A stretch of 64,000 nt of DNA from Bacillus sp. V5-8f (GCF_002863565.1 NZ_PGUW01000006.1:1-64000), one strand, 5' to 3'. Numbered from the stretch's first letter, positions 1 to 9,000 are shown. The notes: generated from the letters alone by a model not told the origin. Program-made: numbers and translations.

Positions 1-6
1 AGCAAC

Positions 7-21
7 GGGGGACTGACCCCC
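7..21. repeat. short G5/C5 inverted repeat
   Basis: Five G and five C residues flank a five-base loop just beyond the 3' end of the YitT-family gene. No T-run follows on the minus strand within the window, so it is not a convincing terminator. A similar TTGGGG/CCCCAA hairpin lies at 7954-7971. Confidence 0.4.
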
Positions 22-24
22 AAA

Positions 25-924
25 TTAATGGATTCCTTTCTTTTTAAAACGTCCGCCTTTTACTTCTGCAATGTCGGCTATTGAAAGGAAGGCAGTGGGA
101 TCTGCTTCATCGACAATATCCTTTAATTTGGCTTCCTCCAGGCGGGTAATGATGCAAAAAATGACCTTTTTGTCGTCTCCCGAAAAGGCTCCTTCGCCGT
201 TTAAATAGGTGACACCCCGGCCAAGACGGCTCAGGATTGCATCGCCGATTTCTCGATATTGGTCGCTAATGATCCAAACGGATTTGGACTCTTCCAGTCC
301 GGTAATTGTTATATCAATAGCCTTGAAGGCGATGAAATAAGCGATAAGCGAATACATGGCCCGGTCCCAGGAAAAGACAAACCCTGCGCTGCCAAGTATA
401 AAAATATTGAGGAACATGATGATTTCGCCGACTGAAAAAGGGAGTTTATTATTGGCCAGTATGGCTAAAACCTCGGTACCGTCTAAAGAACCGCCGTTCC
501 TGATCACAATCCCAATTCCGACACCGATCGCAATCCCGCCAAACACAGTAGCAAGAAGCAAGTCATCGGTAAAAGCAGGTACCGGGTGAAACAGGGTTGT
601 GGCAATCGAAAGGATGATGATTCCGTACAAGGTGGAAAAGGCAAAAGTTTTTCCAATTTGTTTGTAGCCAATTAAGATAAAAGGCAGGTTAAGAATGAAT
701 AAGAATGCACCGATTCCCCAACCGGTAACAGAGGAAAGCATAATGGATATGCCTGTAATGCCACCATCAATTACTCGATTGGGTACAAGAAAGATCTCGA
801 GGCCCACTGCCATTAGGACAGCGCCAAATGTAATGAAGGCCAGCCTTTGCAAAAGCTGGGGCGTAGATCGCCGGCGGTGCTGCTTTTTAAGCAAGTTCTC
901 GTGTTGAATATCATTAATTGTCAT
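25..924 (-). CDS. YitT family membrane protein
   Basis: A 299-residue protein. After a basic N-terminus of about 25 residues come several hydrophobic segments up to about residue 205, and then a soluble C-terminal domain of about 90 residues that fits the DUF2179 (PII-like) domain of YitT proteins. The membrane half carries the Gly-rich signature GGSLDGTEVLA near residue 145. Length and two-part layout are normal for the family (about 280-295 residues; several paralogues in Bacillus). The substrate is unknown; a transport role is usually presumed. It is transcribed alone, away from the genes to its right. Confidence 0.85.
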   Translation of the reverse strand: MTINDIQHENLLKKQHRRRSTPQLLQRLAFITFGAVLMAVGLEIFLVPNRVIDGGITGISIMLSSVTGWGIGAFLFILNLPFILIGYKQIGKTFAFSTLYGIIILSIATTLFHPVPAFTDDLLLATVFGGIAIGVGIGIVIRNGGSLDGTEVLAILANNKLPFSVGEIIMFLNIFILGSAGFVFSWDRAMYSLIAYFIAFKAIDITITGLEESKSVWIISDQYREIGDAILSRLGRGVTYLNGEGAFSGDDKKVIFCIITRLEEAKLKDIVDEADPTAFLSIADIAEVKGGRFKKKGIH

Positions 925-1152
925 GAGCCACCTCTAATTCAAACCGTTATTTGAACGAGGTTTATAGTTTCTACAATACTTTTGTTATCATCCGCTATAT
1001 TCTACTTGTCGTTCATTCACCATCAAATATGATAAAAAGAAAATGAATGAGGTATTGTTGCATTCAGAAAGCTAAAACCTTAGTTCATGTTACTTAAATT
1101 GTATTTTACCACAATAAGTAACATTTCCGATGAAATGTGCATTATGTAATCA

Positions 1153-1770
1153 TCACTTTGCCAACATTCCGTCTAAGTATTTTTTTATTCCTTCGATATT
1201 TCCGGCAATGTTACTCTCCCGTTCTTCATCTTTTGCCATTTTATCAAGTGCCTTTTCGAGGACTTCTTTTTCGATGGATTGCGGAATGGATACAACACCG
1301 TCTGCGTCCCCGACGATGATATCTCCTGGCTCAATCGATACGCCGCCGCAAGAAATAGGAACATTGATTTCTCCAGGTCCCGCTTTGCTGCTTGCTGCCA
1401 CAGTGGTCCCTTTGCTAAAGACAGGGAAATTCAATGCCTTGATACCTGCGATATCCCTGATCACACCGTCTACTACTAAAGCGCTGGCTCCCATTGTTTG
1501 AGCCATCCCTACTACAAAATCGCCTGCAATTGCTCGGTACCGGTTACCTTTAACATCCACTACGATTACATCGCCTGGCTTTGACTCTCTGATAGCTTTA
1601 AGTACTGCCAGATTATCTCCAACAGCCGTTTTTACGGTAAGGGCCCTCCCGGCAAAACGATAATCTTCCTTTAAGGGTTTAATGGCAGGATCAAGGTTGT
1701 TAAGCCCCTGCATCGCATCTGAAATACATGTAGTTGGAATGCTTTGAAATTGATTAATGATCGATTCCAT
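1153..1770 (-). CDS. RraA-like family protein
   Basis: A 205-residue protein of the RraA/4-hydroxy-4-methyl-2-oxoglutarate aldolase fold. The family core is visible in the middle: a Gly-rich loop followed by VVDGVIRDIAGI, whose Arg-Asp pair lies in the metal/substrate site of aldolase members. The ATG at 1768-1770 is chosen because AAAGGAG lies 8 bases upstream; an in-frame start 11 codons earlier has no such site. Members are either inhibitors of RNase E (which Bacillus lacks) or metal-dependent aldolases, so a small-molecule lyase is likelier here. The substrate cannot be read from the sequence, and the neighbours do not help. Confidence 0.8.
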   Translation of the reverse strand: MESIINQFQSIPTTCISDAMQGLNNLDPAIKPLKEDYRFAGRALTVKTAVGDNLAVLKAIRESKPGDVIVVDVKGNRYRAIAGDFVVGMAQTMGASALVVDGVIRDIAGIKALNFPVFSKGTTVAASSKAGPGEINVPISCGGVSIEPGDIIVGDADGVVSIPQSIEKEVLEKALDKMAKDEERESNIAGNIEGIKKYLDGMLAK

Positions 1771-1854
1771 AAAAACAACTCCTTTTTCTAAAAATTTAGT
1801 CAATTAATATTATACATATTTTTGTTTGTAATCAGGAAAAAAAGTCGGAAATGC

Positions 1855-1893
1855 ACAAAAGAAAAACAGCACTTTATGGTAGCAAGTGCTGTT
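1855..1893 (-). terminator. intrinsic terminator of the alsT-like gene
   Basis: A 10-bp perfect stem (AACAGCACTT at 1865-1874 with its complement at 1884-1893) is followed on the minus strand by TTTTTCTTTT. It ends the transcript of the symporter gene. Confidence 0.8.
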
Positions 1894-1926
1894 AATTTTA
1901 ATTCAAATTTTTTACCTTGTAATCGA

Positions 1927-3378
1927 TTAAGATATCCTTTCATCCGCATGTTTATGTTCGGATTCCCAATAATCCGCATTTTTAATCCCTAGTGCTTTAG
2001 GGTTAAATACCGGATCCAGTCCTTGCTTTTTTTGTCTCTCATAGTCCTTTAACGCAATGAGCGCAGGCTTCGCAAGAATCAAAATTGCAATGACATTCAG
2101 CCATACCATAATCCCCAGTCCTGCATCACCTAAAGCCCATGCTAATTCCGATTCTTTTACTGCGCCATAGAAAGAAGTAGCCATGATCACAATCTTTAAT
2201 GCCAATATTGCAAACTTATTACCTTGGCGGGTTAAATAAGTGATATTCGTTTCTGCAATGTAATAGTAGGCCATGATGGTCGTGAATGCAAAGAAGAATA
2301 GGGCGATTGCTACAAAACCTGCCCCAAATCCAGGGATCACACTATCGATCGCGGCTTGTGTGTACGCCGGTCCTTCCTTAACACCTTCTAAATTTTGGAC
2401 AATGAAAGAACCATCTTCCGCCTGCGTATTGTACATTCCAGTAAAGAGAATCATAAATGCGGTGGCGGAGCATACAAACAAAGTATCAATATAAACAGAA
2501 AATGCCTGTACCAACCCCTGTTTTGCAGGATGGGATACTTCAGCAGCCGCTGCTGGGTGTGCACCCGTACCCTGTCCTGCTTCATTCGAATAAATACCAC
2601 GTTTTACTCCCCAAGAAATTGCCATTCCAATGATTCCGCCAAACGCAGAATCAAGGCCAAATGCACTTCTGAAAATAAGGGAAATGACTGCAGGCAATTC
2701 GGTGATATTCATAATAATGATAATGACAGATAATAGGATATAACCTAAAGCCATGAAAGGAACAATTAGTTGAGCGGCATTAGCAATTCTTTTTACCCCG
2801 CCGAAAATAATAAAACCTAAGAGGATAACGATGCCCGCTCCTGTTATAGCAGGATGAATCCCAAATGCATTTTCAACGCCTACTGCAATGGAATTCGATT
2901 GAACGCCCGGCATAAGAATTGCCATTGCCAAAACGGCAGCTAAAGCAAATAATACAGCAAACCATTTCCAGCCAATGCCTTTTTCTATATAGAAGGCAGG
3001 GCCGCCTCGGTATTGGCCGTCATGTTTTACCTTGTAGATTTGAGCCAATGTTGATTCAACAAAGGCACTGGCAGCGCCAATAAACGCGATTGCCCACATC
3101 CAGAACACAGCTCCAGGACCACCAAATGCAATGGCTGTTGCCACCCCGGCAATATTACCGGTTCCAACACGCCCTGATAGTGCAATAGACAGCGCCTGGA
3201 AAGACGATACCCCAGCCTCCGAGCTTTTGCCCTGGAACATTAGCATAATCATATCTTTAATGTGTCTTACCTGAAGAAAACGAGTTAAAATTGAAAATAA
3301 TAGCCCAACTCCGAGTAAAGTGTAAATCACAGGTGTACTCCAGAGGATGCCATTTAATCCACTCACAAAACCCTCCAT
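1927..3378 (-). CDS. sodium:alanine/glycine symporter (AGCS family, AlsT-like)
   Basis: A 483-residue polytopic membrane protein of the alanine or glycine:cation symporter family, which imports small amino acids with Na+. Family landmarks are the early block ALSIALSGRVGTGNIAGVA (about residues 62-80), the Arg-rich RGIYSNEAGQGTG loop near residue 260, and roughly ten to eleven hydrophobic segments. GAGAGGG precedes the ATG at a normal distance. It has its own terminator and no operon partner. Bacillus has several paralogues (AlsT, YrbD and others), so the exact orthologue and preferred amino acid are uncertain. Confidence 0.92.
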   Translation of the reverse strand: MEGFVSGLNGILWSTPVIYTLLGVGLLFSILTRFLQVRHIKDMIMLMFQGKSSEAGVSSFQALSIALSGRVGTGNIAGVATAIAFGGPGAVFWMWAIAFIGAASAFVESTLAQIYKVKHDGQYRGGPAFYIEKGIGWKWFAVLFALAAVLAMAILMPGVQSNSIAVGVENAFGIHPAITGAGIVILLGFIIFGGVKRIANAAQLIVPFMALGYILLSVIIIIMNITELPAVISLIFRSAFGLDSAFGGIIGMAISWGVKRGIYSNEAGQGTGAHPAAAAEVSHPAKQGLVQAFSVYIDTLFVCSATAFMILFTGMYNTQAEDGSFIVQNLEGVKEGPAYTQAAIDSVIPGFGAGFVAIALFFFAFTTIMAYYYIAETNITYLTRQGNKFAILALKIVIMATSFYGAVKESELAWALGDAGLGIMVWLNVIAILILAKPALIALKDYERQKKQGLDPVFNPKALGIKNADYWESEHKHADERIS

Positions 3379-3619
3379 AAAATCCCTCTCTTTTTCTGAA
3401 AATTTGATATTTTATAATTATAATTCAGAAATCAAGATTTAACAATAAGCTTGTGAGGATCCCTTTCATTCAGCGTGAAGCAGTATTGCGAAATAATAGA
3501 AGTGAAAAATCACTTTCGAAAAGAATAGAAAGAATAACTTCATATAAAAATATTTTGGCATTATTAATAGCAATTTACAGACGGATTCACCGAGGGTGTA
3601 ATTTTTTAGGCGAAAGGGG

Positions 3620-3667
3620 TTGAAAGTCAAAGAAGGTCAGAGTATAATAAGGTCAGTGATGGTCAAA
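3620..3667 (+). promoter_or_regulatory. clpE promoter P1 with CtsR heptads
   Basis: TTGAAA (3620-3625) and TATAAT (3643-3648) are separated by exactly 17 bases, a sigma-A promoter. CtsR-type heptads overlap it: AGTCAAA-GAA-GGTCAGA (3625-3641) fills the spacer, and GGTCAGT-GAT-GGTCAAA (3651-3667) lies just downstream of the -10. CtsR represses class III heat-shock genes by binding direct repeats of A/GGTCAAA separated by three bases. Confidence 0.85.
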
Positions 3668-3740
3668 TATTCAGAAACATGCATCAAACATGAATTTGCA
3701 GCCATATTTCGACGCCAACTAACTGTCATAGGCAAGAATC

Positions 3741-3796
3741 TTGAAAGTCAAAGAAGATCAATATATAATAAAAGTCAAAGATAGTCAAAGTCAAAC
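3741..3796 (+). promoter_or_regulatory. clpE promoter P2 with CtsR heptads
   Basis: TTGAAA (3741-3746) and TATAAT (3764-3769) are again 17 bases apart. The heptads AGTCAAA-GAA-GATCAAT (3746-3762) sit in the spacer and AGTCAAA-GAT-AGTCAAA (3773-3789) follow the -10, with a further partial GTCAAAC at 3790. The layout copies the module 121 bases upstream. This is the promoter nearer to clpE. Confidence 0.87.
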
Positions 3797-3847
3797 TAAA
3801 ACTAAAAAATAATGAAAACAAAATTTAAACATAGGAGGAGTACATGT

Positions 3848-5995
3848 ATGAATTGTGAAAAGTGTCAATCTAACCCGGCGGCAATTTCGTTGCATGTAAG
3901 TGTTAATGGCCATCACCATAATGTTAATTTGTGCTCCGCTTGCTATAAAGAGGAACGCAAAAAAATGGGAGCAGCAATGGGAGGAATGAATATGGGGAAC
4001 GGATTTCCTTTAGATGAGTTCTTTAAGTCATTCGGCCAAATGCCTAACAACATGGAATCAGGCGTTGAAAATAAAAAAGCAAAACCTGCCCAAGGGGGAC
4101 GAGGAGGAAATGGCTTCCTTGACCAGTTCGGGCGAAATCTTACACAGCACGCAAAGGCTGGCCTAATTGATCCAGTTATCGGACGTGATGAAGAAGTCAA
4201 GCGTGTCATCGAAATTCTTAATAGACGAAATAAAAACAACCCGGTATTGATTGGGGAACCAGGGGTAGGTAAAACAGCTATCGCAGAAGGCCTTGCATTG
4301 AAAATTGCGGAAGGTGAAGTACCAACAAAACTCCGTTCAAAAGAAGTGTACCTTCTAGACGTCGCTTCTCTCGTTTCCAATACAGGTATCCGTGGCCAAT
4401 TTGAAGAGCGGATGAAACAGCTGATTTCAGAATTACAGGAAAGAAAGAATATTGTCTTATTTATTGATGAAATTCATCAAATTGTTGGGGCAGGATCAGC
4501 GGAAGGATCCATGGACGCAGGAAATATTCTAAAACCTGCATTGGCCCGTGGTGAACTTCAACTGGTAGGTGCCACAACATTAGCTGAATACCGGAAAATT
4601 GAGAAGGATGCAGCACTTGAACGCCGCTTCCAGCCTGTAACTGTTGATGAACCTACTCCTACTGAAGCGTTGGAGATTTTAAACGGCTTAAAAGACCGTT
4701 ATGAAACATTCCATGAAGTAACTTATAGTGAAGAGGCACTAAAAGCGGCCGTGGAACTTTCACACCGCTATATCCAGGATCGCTTCCTTCCAGACAAAGC
4801 GATCGACCTTATGGATGAAGCTGGTTCTAAATTGAACCTAACAATTGAGGGCGGCCAGGAAGAAGATATAAAGGCACGCCTAGCTGAAATAGATAAGCAA
4901 AAAGAGAAAGCCCTTGAAAAAGAAGCATATGAAGAAGCTGCCAAGCTAAGAGACGAAGAAGCTAAGCTTGAAAAAATGCTTGAATCAAACGAGGCATTTG
5001 AACGCCCAGTTGTTATGGCTGAGCATATCCACGAAATTATCGAACAGAAGACAGGTATTCCTGTCGGTAAGCTGCAAGAAAATGAACAGGCAAAAATGCT
5101 TCATCTGCAAGAAGAGCTTACAAAAAAGGTAATCGGCCAGGAAGAAGCAGTACGAAAAGTGGCTAAAGCAATCCGCAGAAGCCGCGCTGGTTTGAAATCC
5201 AAAAACCGCCCGATCGGATCATTCCTATTCGTGGGTCCAACAGGTGTCGGTAAAACAGAACTATCCAAAACACTCGCTGAAGAACTATTCGGTTCTAAAG
5301 ATGCGATGATCCGCCTTGATATGAGTGAGTATATGGAAAAACACAGCGTTTCTAAGCTGATTGGTTCCCCTCCAGGTTATGTAGGCCATGAGGAAGCTGG
5401 ACAGCTCACTGAAAAAGTGCGCCGTAAACCATATAGCATCATTCTCTTGGACGAAATTGAAAAGGCTCATCCGGATGTTATGCATATGTTCCTTCAAATT
5501 CTTGAAGATGGCCGCTTAACAGACAGCCAAGGCCGCACTGTGAATTTCAAGGACACCGTCATTATCATGACAAGTAACGCAGGTGTCGGCGAAAAACGGA
5601 AAGTAATGGGCTTCGGCACTGAATCTGCGGTGGAAGAGGCAACAATCCTGCAATCATTAGGCAATTACTTTAAACCTGAATTTTTGAACCGTTTTGACAG
5701 CATTATCGAATTTTCATCATTGAAGAAAGAAGATCTGCTTCAAATCGTTGATATTATGCTGCGTGATCTTGACGAAACAATCGCTGAACAGGGAATGGCC
5801 CTAGAAGTGACTGTGGAAGCAAAAGAAAAATTGGCTGAACTGGGATACCATCCTTCATTTGGTGCAAGACCGCTCCGCCGTATCATCCAGGAGCAATTAG
5901 AAGATGGAATTGCCGACTTCATCTTTGAACAACCCGAAATAAAAAGCTTTAAAGCGGTTGTTGAAGAAGGCAAATTAAAAATTACTGCAGCCTAA
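3848..5995 (+). CDS. clpE: ATP-dependent Clp protease ATPase subunit ClpE
   Basis: A 715-residue HSP100/Clp AAA+ unfoldase that disaggregates proteins and feeds them to ClpP during heat stress. The N-terminal zinc finger that defines ClpE is present (Cys3, Cys6, Cys29, Cys32). The first AAA+ domain has Walker A GEPGVGKT at 136-143 and the second GPTGVGKT at 463-470; between them lies a charged UVR-like coiled segment (about 345-378). The Clp N-repeat domain of ClpC is absent, as expected. The ATG at 3848 is preceded by AGGAGGAG at 7 bases; an in-frame start 12 codons upstream has no such site. Control by CtsR is strongly indicated by the heptad operators upstream. Confidence 0.97.
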   Translation: MNCEKCQSNPAAISLHVSVNGHHHNVNLCSACYKEERKKMGAAMGGMNMGNGFPLDEFFKSFGQMPNNMESGVENKKAKPAQGGRGGNGFLDQFGRNLTQHAKAGLIDPVIGRDEEVKRVIEILNRRNKNNPVLIGEPGVGKTAIAEGLALKIAEGEVPTKLRSKEVYLLDVASLVSNTGIRGQFEERMKQLISELQERKNIVLFIDEIHQIVGAGSAEGSMDAGNILKPALARGELQLVGATTLAEYRKIEKDAALERRFQPVTVDEPTPTEALEILNGLKDRYETFHEVTYSEEALKAAVELSHRYIQDRFLPDKAIDLMDEAGSKLNLTIEGGQEEDIKARLAEIDKQKEKALEKEAYEEAAKLRDEEAKLEKMLESNEAFERPVVMAEHIHEIIEQKTGIPVGKLQENEQAKMLHLQEELTKKVIGQEEAVRKVAKAIRRSRAGLKSKNRPIGSFLFVGPTGVGKTELSKTLAEELFGSKDAMIRLDMSEYMEKHSVSKLIGSPPGYVGHEEAGQLTEKVRRKPYSIILLDEIEKAHPDVMHMFLQILEDGRLTDSQGRTVNFKDTVIIMTSNAGVGEKRKVMGFGTESAVEEATILQSLGNYFKPEFLNRFDSIIEFSSLKKEDLLQIVDIMLRDLDETIAEQGMALEVTVEAKEKLAELGYHPSFGARPLRRIIQEQLEDGIADFIFEQPEIKSFKAVVEEGKLKITAA

Positions 5996-6005
5996 TAAAC
6001 TGTTT

Positions 6006-6038
6006 AAATGCCTCCCGCATGCAAGTTGGGGGGCATTT
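6006..6038 (+). terminator. terminator hairpin after clpE
   Basis: An 11-bp stem (AAATGCCTCCC with GGGGGGCATTT, one G-U pair) lies 11 bases after the clpE stop. The following T-run is weak (TATATACATATAAAT). Confidence 0.65.
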
Positions 6039-6055
6039 ATATACATATAAATCAA

Positions 6056-6088
6056 TATAAAAAAAACGATTGGAGATCCAACCGTTTT
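6056..6088 (-). terminator. terminator of the cupin gene
   Basis: An 11-bp stem with one mismatch (AAAACGATTGG with CCAACCGTTTT) is followed on the minus strand by a run of T residues. It terminates the convergent cupin gene. Confidence 0.75.
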
Positions 6089-6100
6089 CTTTGCTGAGAA

Positions 6101-6607
6101 TTAGGACTCGTTCTTTTTCCAGTAATTTAATAACGGGCCCTCAGTTCCATATATAGGATCATGGTCTGGAAGTGGGACTTGTTTTATATCATCCAATGCC
6201 AGCAGCCGATCCTCACCATGTGCCGTTTTCGTGTTGTATTCCATTCCATCAGGGTATGCTCCCGCCACTTTAAAGTCTGGACTGGAATCTATTCTTTTAT
6301 GTCCGGTTCCGGCGGGAAGCACCACTACATCTCCTTCACTTAACTGAAGCTCCATCCCTTTATCGCCGCCGATTCGTACTGTTGCCGTTCCTTTCACTAT
6401 AGCAAGAGCTTCGTGCGAGTTGCTGTGGTAATGATGGAAATCAAATATACCGTTCACCCAGCTATTTCCCCAGTTATTTTGATTGAAGATCTCTTCTGCC
6501 TGGGCGGCCTTGCCTTCTAGTGCTGCCGGATAAAATAAAACCGGCAAATTGGGGTTATTAGGAATTACCCCATCATCCTCAAAATAAAAGAAGTTAACCT
6601 TTGACAT
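6101..6607 (-). CDS. cupin domain protein, YjlB-like
   Basis: A 168-residue single-domain cupin. The first cupin motif is seen as the His-rich HHYHSNSHEALAIVKG stretch with the trailing Glu, and the second as VVVLPAGTGHKRI, giving a plausible set of metal-binding His/Glu residues. Size and the opening VNFFYFEDDGVIPNNP resemble B. subtilis YjlB, whose function is not established. The start at 6607 is preferred because GGAGGG lies 6 bases upstream of it; an in-frame codon eight residues earlier has no site. It stands alone with its own terminator. Confidence 0.8.
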   Translation of the reverse strand: MSKVNFFYFEDDGVIPNNPNLPVLFYPAALEGKAAQAEEIFNQNNWGNSWVNGIFDFHHYHSNSHEALAIVKGTATVRIGGDKGMELQLSEGDVVVLPAGTGHKRIDSSPDFKVAGAYPDGMEYNTKTAHGEDRLLALDDIKQVPLPDHDPIYGTEGPLLNYWKKNES

Positions 6608-6806
6608 GAATACACCCTCCCTGTTTCTCATCTTTTTCCCTTCAAGATTCTAATATAAACTGTGTTTTATTTCTTTAAGGGTATAGTTGAAACTTTTGTG
6701 GGACGACATATTTTGATAGGTAAAACATAGAAGGGATCATATGTATGGCGTTTAATGTGTAATTCTTTTTTTATAGTCGGTATTTACAGGTGTTCAAACA
6801 ACAGGA

Positions 6807-6829
6807 AGCAGGCGTCAAAAACGCCTGCT
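6807..6829 (-). terminator. terminator of the yceI-family gene
   Basis: A perfect 9-bp GC-rich stem (AGCAGGCGT with its complement) has a 5-base loop and lies 12 bases past the stop. The downstream minus strand is only moderately T-rich. Confidence 0.65.
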
Positions 6830-6841
6830 CCTTCCGTTCTG

Positions 6842-7375
6842 TTATGCTTCTTTGGATGCTTCAATTTCTAATGTAATCGTGATTTTATCACCGATAAGGA
6901 CGCCGCCCGTTTCAAGAGCAGCATTATAAGTGAGGCCGTAGTCACTGCGGTTAATTGCGCCTTTTCCGCTGAATCCAGCTACTTCTTGCCCCCATGGATT
7001 TTTCCCTTGGCCTTCGAATACTACAGCGAAGGTTTCTGGACGGGTTACATTATTAATCGTTAGATCTCCGGTAACGTTATATTCATCTTCATCCGTTTTC
7101 TCGATTGTAGTTGTTTTAAATGTAATAGTCGGATTTTTTTCAACATCGAAAAAGTCCGCTGAACGTAAATGATTGTCACGGTCAGTGTTCCGTGTATCGA
7201 TGCTATTTACATCGATGGTGAATTCGATGGTAGCAGTTGTCAAATCAGCTGGATCAGCTTCAACGGAAGCATCAAATTTATGGAATGTTCCTTTCGTTTT
7301 AGCCACCATCATGTGTTTTACTGAAAAGTCGATGCTGCTGTGAGCGGGATCTACTACCCATTTTTGGTTTGCCAT
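6842..7375 (-). CDS. YceI family protein
   Basis: A 177-residue protein of the YceI/lipocalin-like beta-barrel family, which binds polyisoprenoid lipids. It opens with WVVDPAHSSIDFSVKHMMV, the standard family start, and ends with ALETGGVLIGDKITITLEIE, also typical. There is no signal peptide, so unlike E. coli YceI it should be cytoplasmic. An AGGAGG site stands before the ATG. It is monocistronic. Bacillus members are often stress-related, but nothing here shows the ligand. Confidence 0.92.
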   Translation of the reverse strand: MANQKWVVDPAHSSIDFSVKHMMVAKTKGTFHKFDASVEADPADLTTATIEFTIDVNSIDTRNTDRDNHLRSADFFDVEKNPTITFKTTTIEKTDEDEYNVTGDLTINNVTRPETFAVVFEGQGKNPWGQEVAGFSGKGAINRSDYGLTYNAALETGGVLIGDKITITLEIEASKEA

Positions 7376-7523
7376 ATAAATTCCTCCTAGATAGAAAAGT
7401 TTTAAATCATTTATCTCAAATTCAAGATATGTGAATCTGAAATAATTATATGAAGTAGAATGAAAAAAGTCAAACTTATTTTATTTATACTTGGAAAAAT
7501 TAATCAAATGCTAATTTAGTCAT

Positions 7524-7557
7524 AAAAAAAAGACGGCTTAGTGTATTTTGCCATCTT
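7524..7557 (-). terminator. terminator of the DUF1450 gene
   Basis: An 8-bp stem (AAGACGGC at 7530-7537 with GCCATCTT at 7550-7557, one G-U pair on the minus strand) is followed by seven or eight T residues. Confidence 0.75.
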
Positions 7558-7563
7558 CATTGA

Positions 7564-7848
7564 TTATTCCAGTCTATTTAATTTTTCTAATAGATCTTCC
7601 GGTTTTTCCCCGATGATCCTTTGGCCATCCACCTGGGCATAAGGCGATTGTTTGCAAAGCTTACAGTGGCTTAAACATTCAAATTCCTTGTAATCTATTG
7701 AAGGCTGTGACAAAAACTCCTGGAAAAGAGGGAAGGTTTCATCCGTTACAAACCTATCCAGGTTATTCTGGCAAAATTCAACCATGATCTTCTTTTCCTT
7801 TGAAAAAAGTTTTGTAAAAAATGACTTCACAATATCTTCTTCCTTCAT
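7564..7848 (-). CDS. DUF1450 family protein
   Basis: A 94-residue protein of the DUF1450 (YuzB-like) family. The VEFCQNNLDRF block and the Cys cluster CLSHCKLCKQSPYAQVDG match the family, which is thought to be a small thiol or Fe-S type fold of unknown role. Start choice is uncertain. The ATG at 7848 has a weak site, whereas an inner ATG at 7785 (opening MVEFC) has AAGGA 10 bases upstream and would give a 72-73 residue protein. Some Bacillus relatives carry a similar Lys-rich leader before VEFC, so the longer form is reported. Confidence 0.75.
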   Translation of the reverse strand: MKEEDIVKSFFTKLFSKEKKIMVEFCQNNLDRFVTDETFPLFQEFLSQPSIDYKEFECLSHCKLCKQSPYAQVDGQRIIGEKPEDLLEKLNRLE

Positions 7849-7953
7849 CAATATTTCTGCATTAATCTGTATTCAGTGTACAGCTTTTTATTCCTTCAGG
7901 TAAACCAGAAAGTTTCTAATTAAGCATCCACCAATGTTTTGACGCTTCACGCA

Positions 7954-7971
7954 TTGGGGGCCGGTCCCCAA
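7954..7971. repeat. short inverted repeat TTGGGG/CCCCAA
   Basis: A 6-bp stem with a 6-base loop in the divergent spacer between the DUF1450 gene and the FMN reductase gene. It is too far from either gene end to act as a terminator. It resembles the G5/C5 hairpin at 7-21. Confidence 0.35.
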
Positions 7972-8133
7972 AAGTAGGTATGCTGTAACTCGTCCGAATA
8001 AGACATTTATCCATTTACCGTATCGTCTTCCGGTATCTTAGAGCAGAAAAGTACATAAATCAGCATGACACCGTTTATAATGAGTACATCGAAAAAGTTT
8101 ACTGCAGTTGTTTATCACCGAGGAGGAAGCACA

Positions 8134-8670
8134 TTGAAATTAGTGGGAATTTCCGGGGCCTTGATCGGCGCCAAGACAGCGAAGATTGTTGAAGAAGTCC
8201 TGAATCGGGCAAAAGAAAAAAATCCCAGTCTTGAAACAGAGCTTATTGATTTACGTGATTATCAAATAGAATTTGTGGATGGAAGACCGCTTGAATCTTA
8301 TAATGATGACACGAAAAATGTTGTTGAAAAAATCTTAAAAGCAGACTTTTTTGTTATCGGTACACCGGTTTATCAAGCTTCCATTACTGGGGCCTTGAAA
8401 AACCTGTTTGACCATTTGCCAACAACCGTATTTGAGACCAAAGTCGTCGGTTTTGTTTCCACGGCAGGTTCAAACCATCATTCTCTTGTTGCTGAAAATC
8501 AATTGCGTCCGATTCTTTCATTTTTCAAGGCATTGGTTGCGAGCAAGAATGTTTTTGTATCAAATGATAGCTTCGACCGTGAAAATGAAATCACCAATGA
8601 AGATGTGGATCGCAGGCTGAGCGAGTTGGCAGAAGAACTATTGTTCCTCCAAGGAAAACTAAAAGGATAA
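8134..8670 (+). CDS. NADPH-dependent FMN reductase family protein
   Basis: A 178-residue flavodoxin-like protein. It has the N-terminal nucleotide-binding strand LVGISGALIGAKTA, the VIGTPVYQASITGALKNLFDHLP block typical of NADPH-dependent FMN/azo/chromate reductases, and VVGFVSTAGSNH near residue 105. The start is the TTG at 8134, with AGGAGG 7 bases upstream; the longer in-frame ATG form lacks a site. It resembles SsuE/azoreductase-type enzymes that supply reduced flavin, but no sulfonate or azo genes adjoin it, so the electron acceptor is unknown. Confidence 0.88.
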   Translation: MKLVGISGALIGAKTAKIVEEVLNRAKEKNPSLETELIDLRDYQIEFVDGRPLESYNDDTKNVVEKILKADFFVIGTPVYQASITGALKNLFDHLPTTVFETKVVGFVSTAGSNHHSLVAENQLRPILSFFKALVASKNVFVSNDSFDRENEITNEDVDRRLSELAEELLFLQGKLKG

Positions 8671-8672
8671 AG

Positions 8673-8707
8673 AAGGGGAGGGGTAGGGAAATTTCCTCCC
8701 TCTTTTT
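8673..8707 (+). terminator. probable terminator after the FMN reductase gene
   Basis: GGGAGG and CCTCCC can pair around a short AT-rich loop, followed by TCTTTTT. Confidence 0.55.
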
Positions 8708-8837
8708 AAGGCCGTTTGCGTATCTTTAAATAAGAAATCCGACAAAAAGGTTTAAGACATAGAAGGTTATGATTTGATTAAGAATGATTACAACTCCATC
8801 TTCCTTTTTTTATCTCCAGTAAACTCCTCTAAAATCA

Positions 8838-8866
8838 TTGACACATGCCAATTAAATTATTAAAAT
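8838..8866 (+). promoter_or_regulatory. sigma-A promoter of the yclNOPQ-type operon
   Basis: TTGACA (8838-8843), a 17-base spacer and TAAAAT (8861-8866). The expected start site near 8873 lies immediately before the first Fur box. Confidence 0.8.
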
Positions 8867-8878
8867 ATTCATGTAATT

Positions 8879-8897
8879 GATAATGAATATCATTGTT
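8879..8897 (+). promoter_or_regulatory. Fur box 1
   Basis: GATAATGAATATCATTGTT closely matches the 19-bp Fur consensus GATAATGATAATCATTATC. Its place just downstream of the promoter fits iron-dependent repression. Confidence 0.82.
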
Positions 8898-8940
8898 AAA
8901 ATTGAACACTTGATTTACGCCTTTTTTTATGAGAATAATT

Positions 8941-8959
8941 GATAATGAATCTCATTGAT
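8941..8959 (+). promoter_or_regulatory. Fur box 2
   Basis: GATAATGAATCTCATTGAT, 62 bases after the first Fur box. Confidence 0.78.
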
Positions 8960-8981
8960 TATTATTTTTTTAAGATTAATT

Positions 8982-9000
8982 GATAATGAATCTCGTTATC
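8982..9000 (+). promoter_or_regulatory. Fur box 3
   Basis: GATAATGAATCTCGTTATC, 41 bases after box 2 and 50 bases before the first permease gene. All three share the core ATTGATAATGAAT. Confidence 0.8.

Noticed and set aside
3943-4380. 145-codon open frame on the minus strand inside clpE
   Set aside because: It lies wholly within the conserved zinc-finger and first AAA+ region of clpE, has no ribosome binding site, and its protein has the composition of an antisense shadow.
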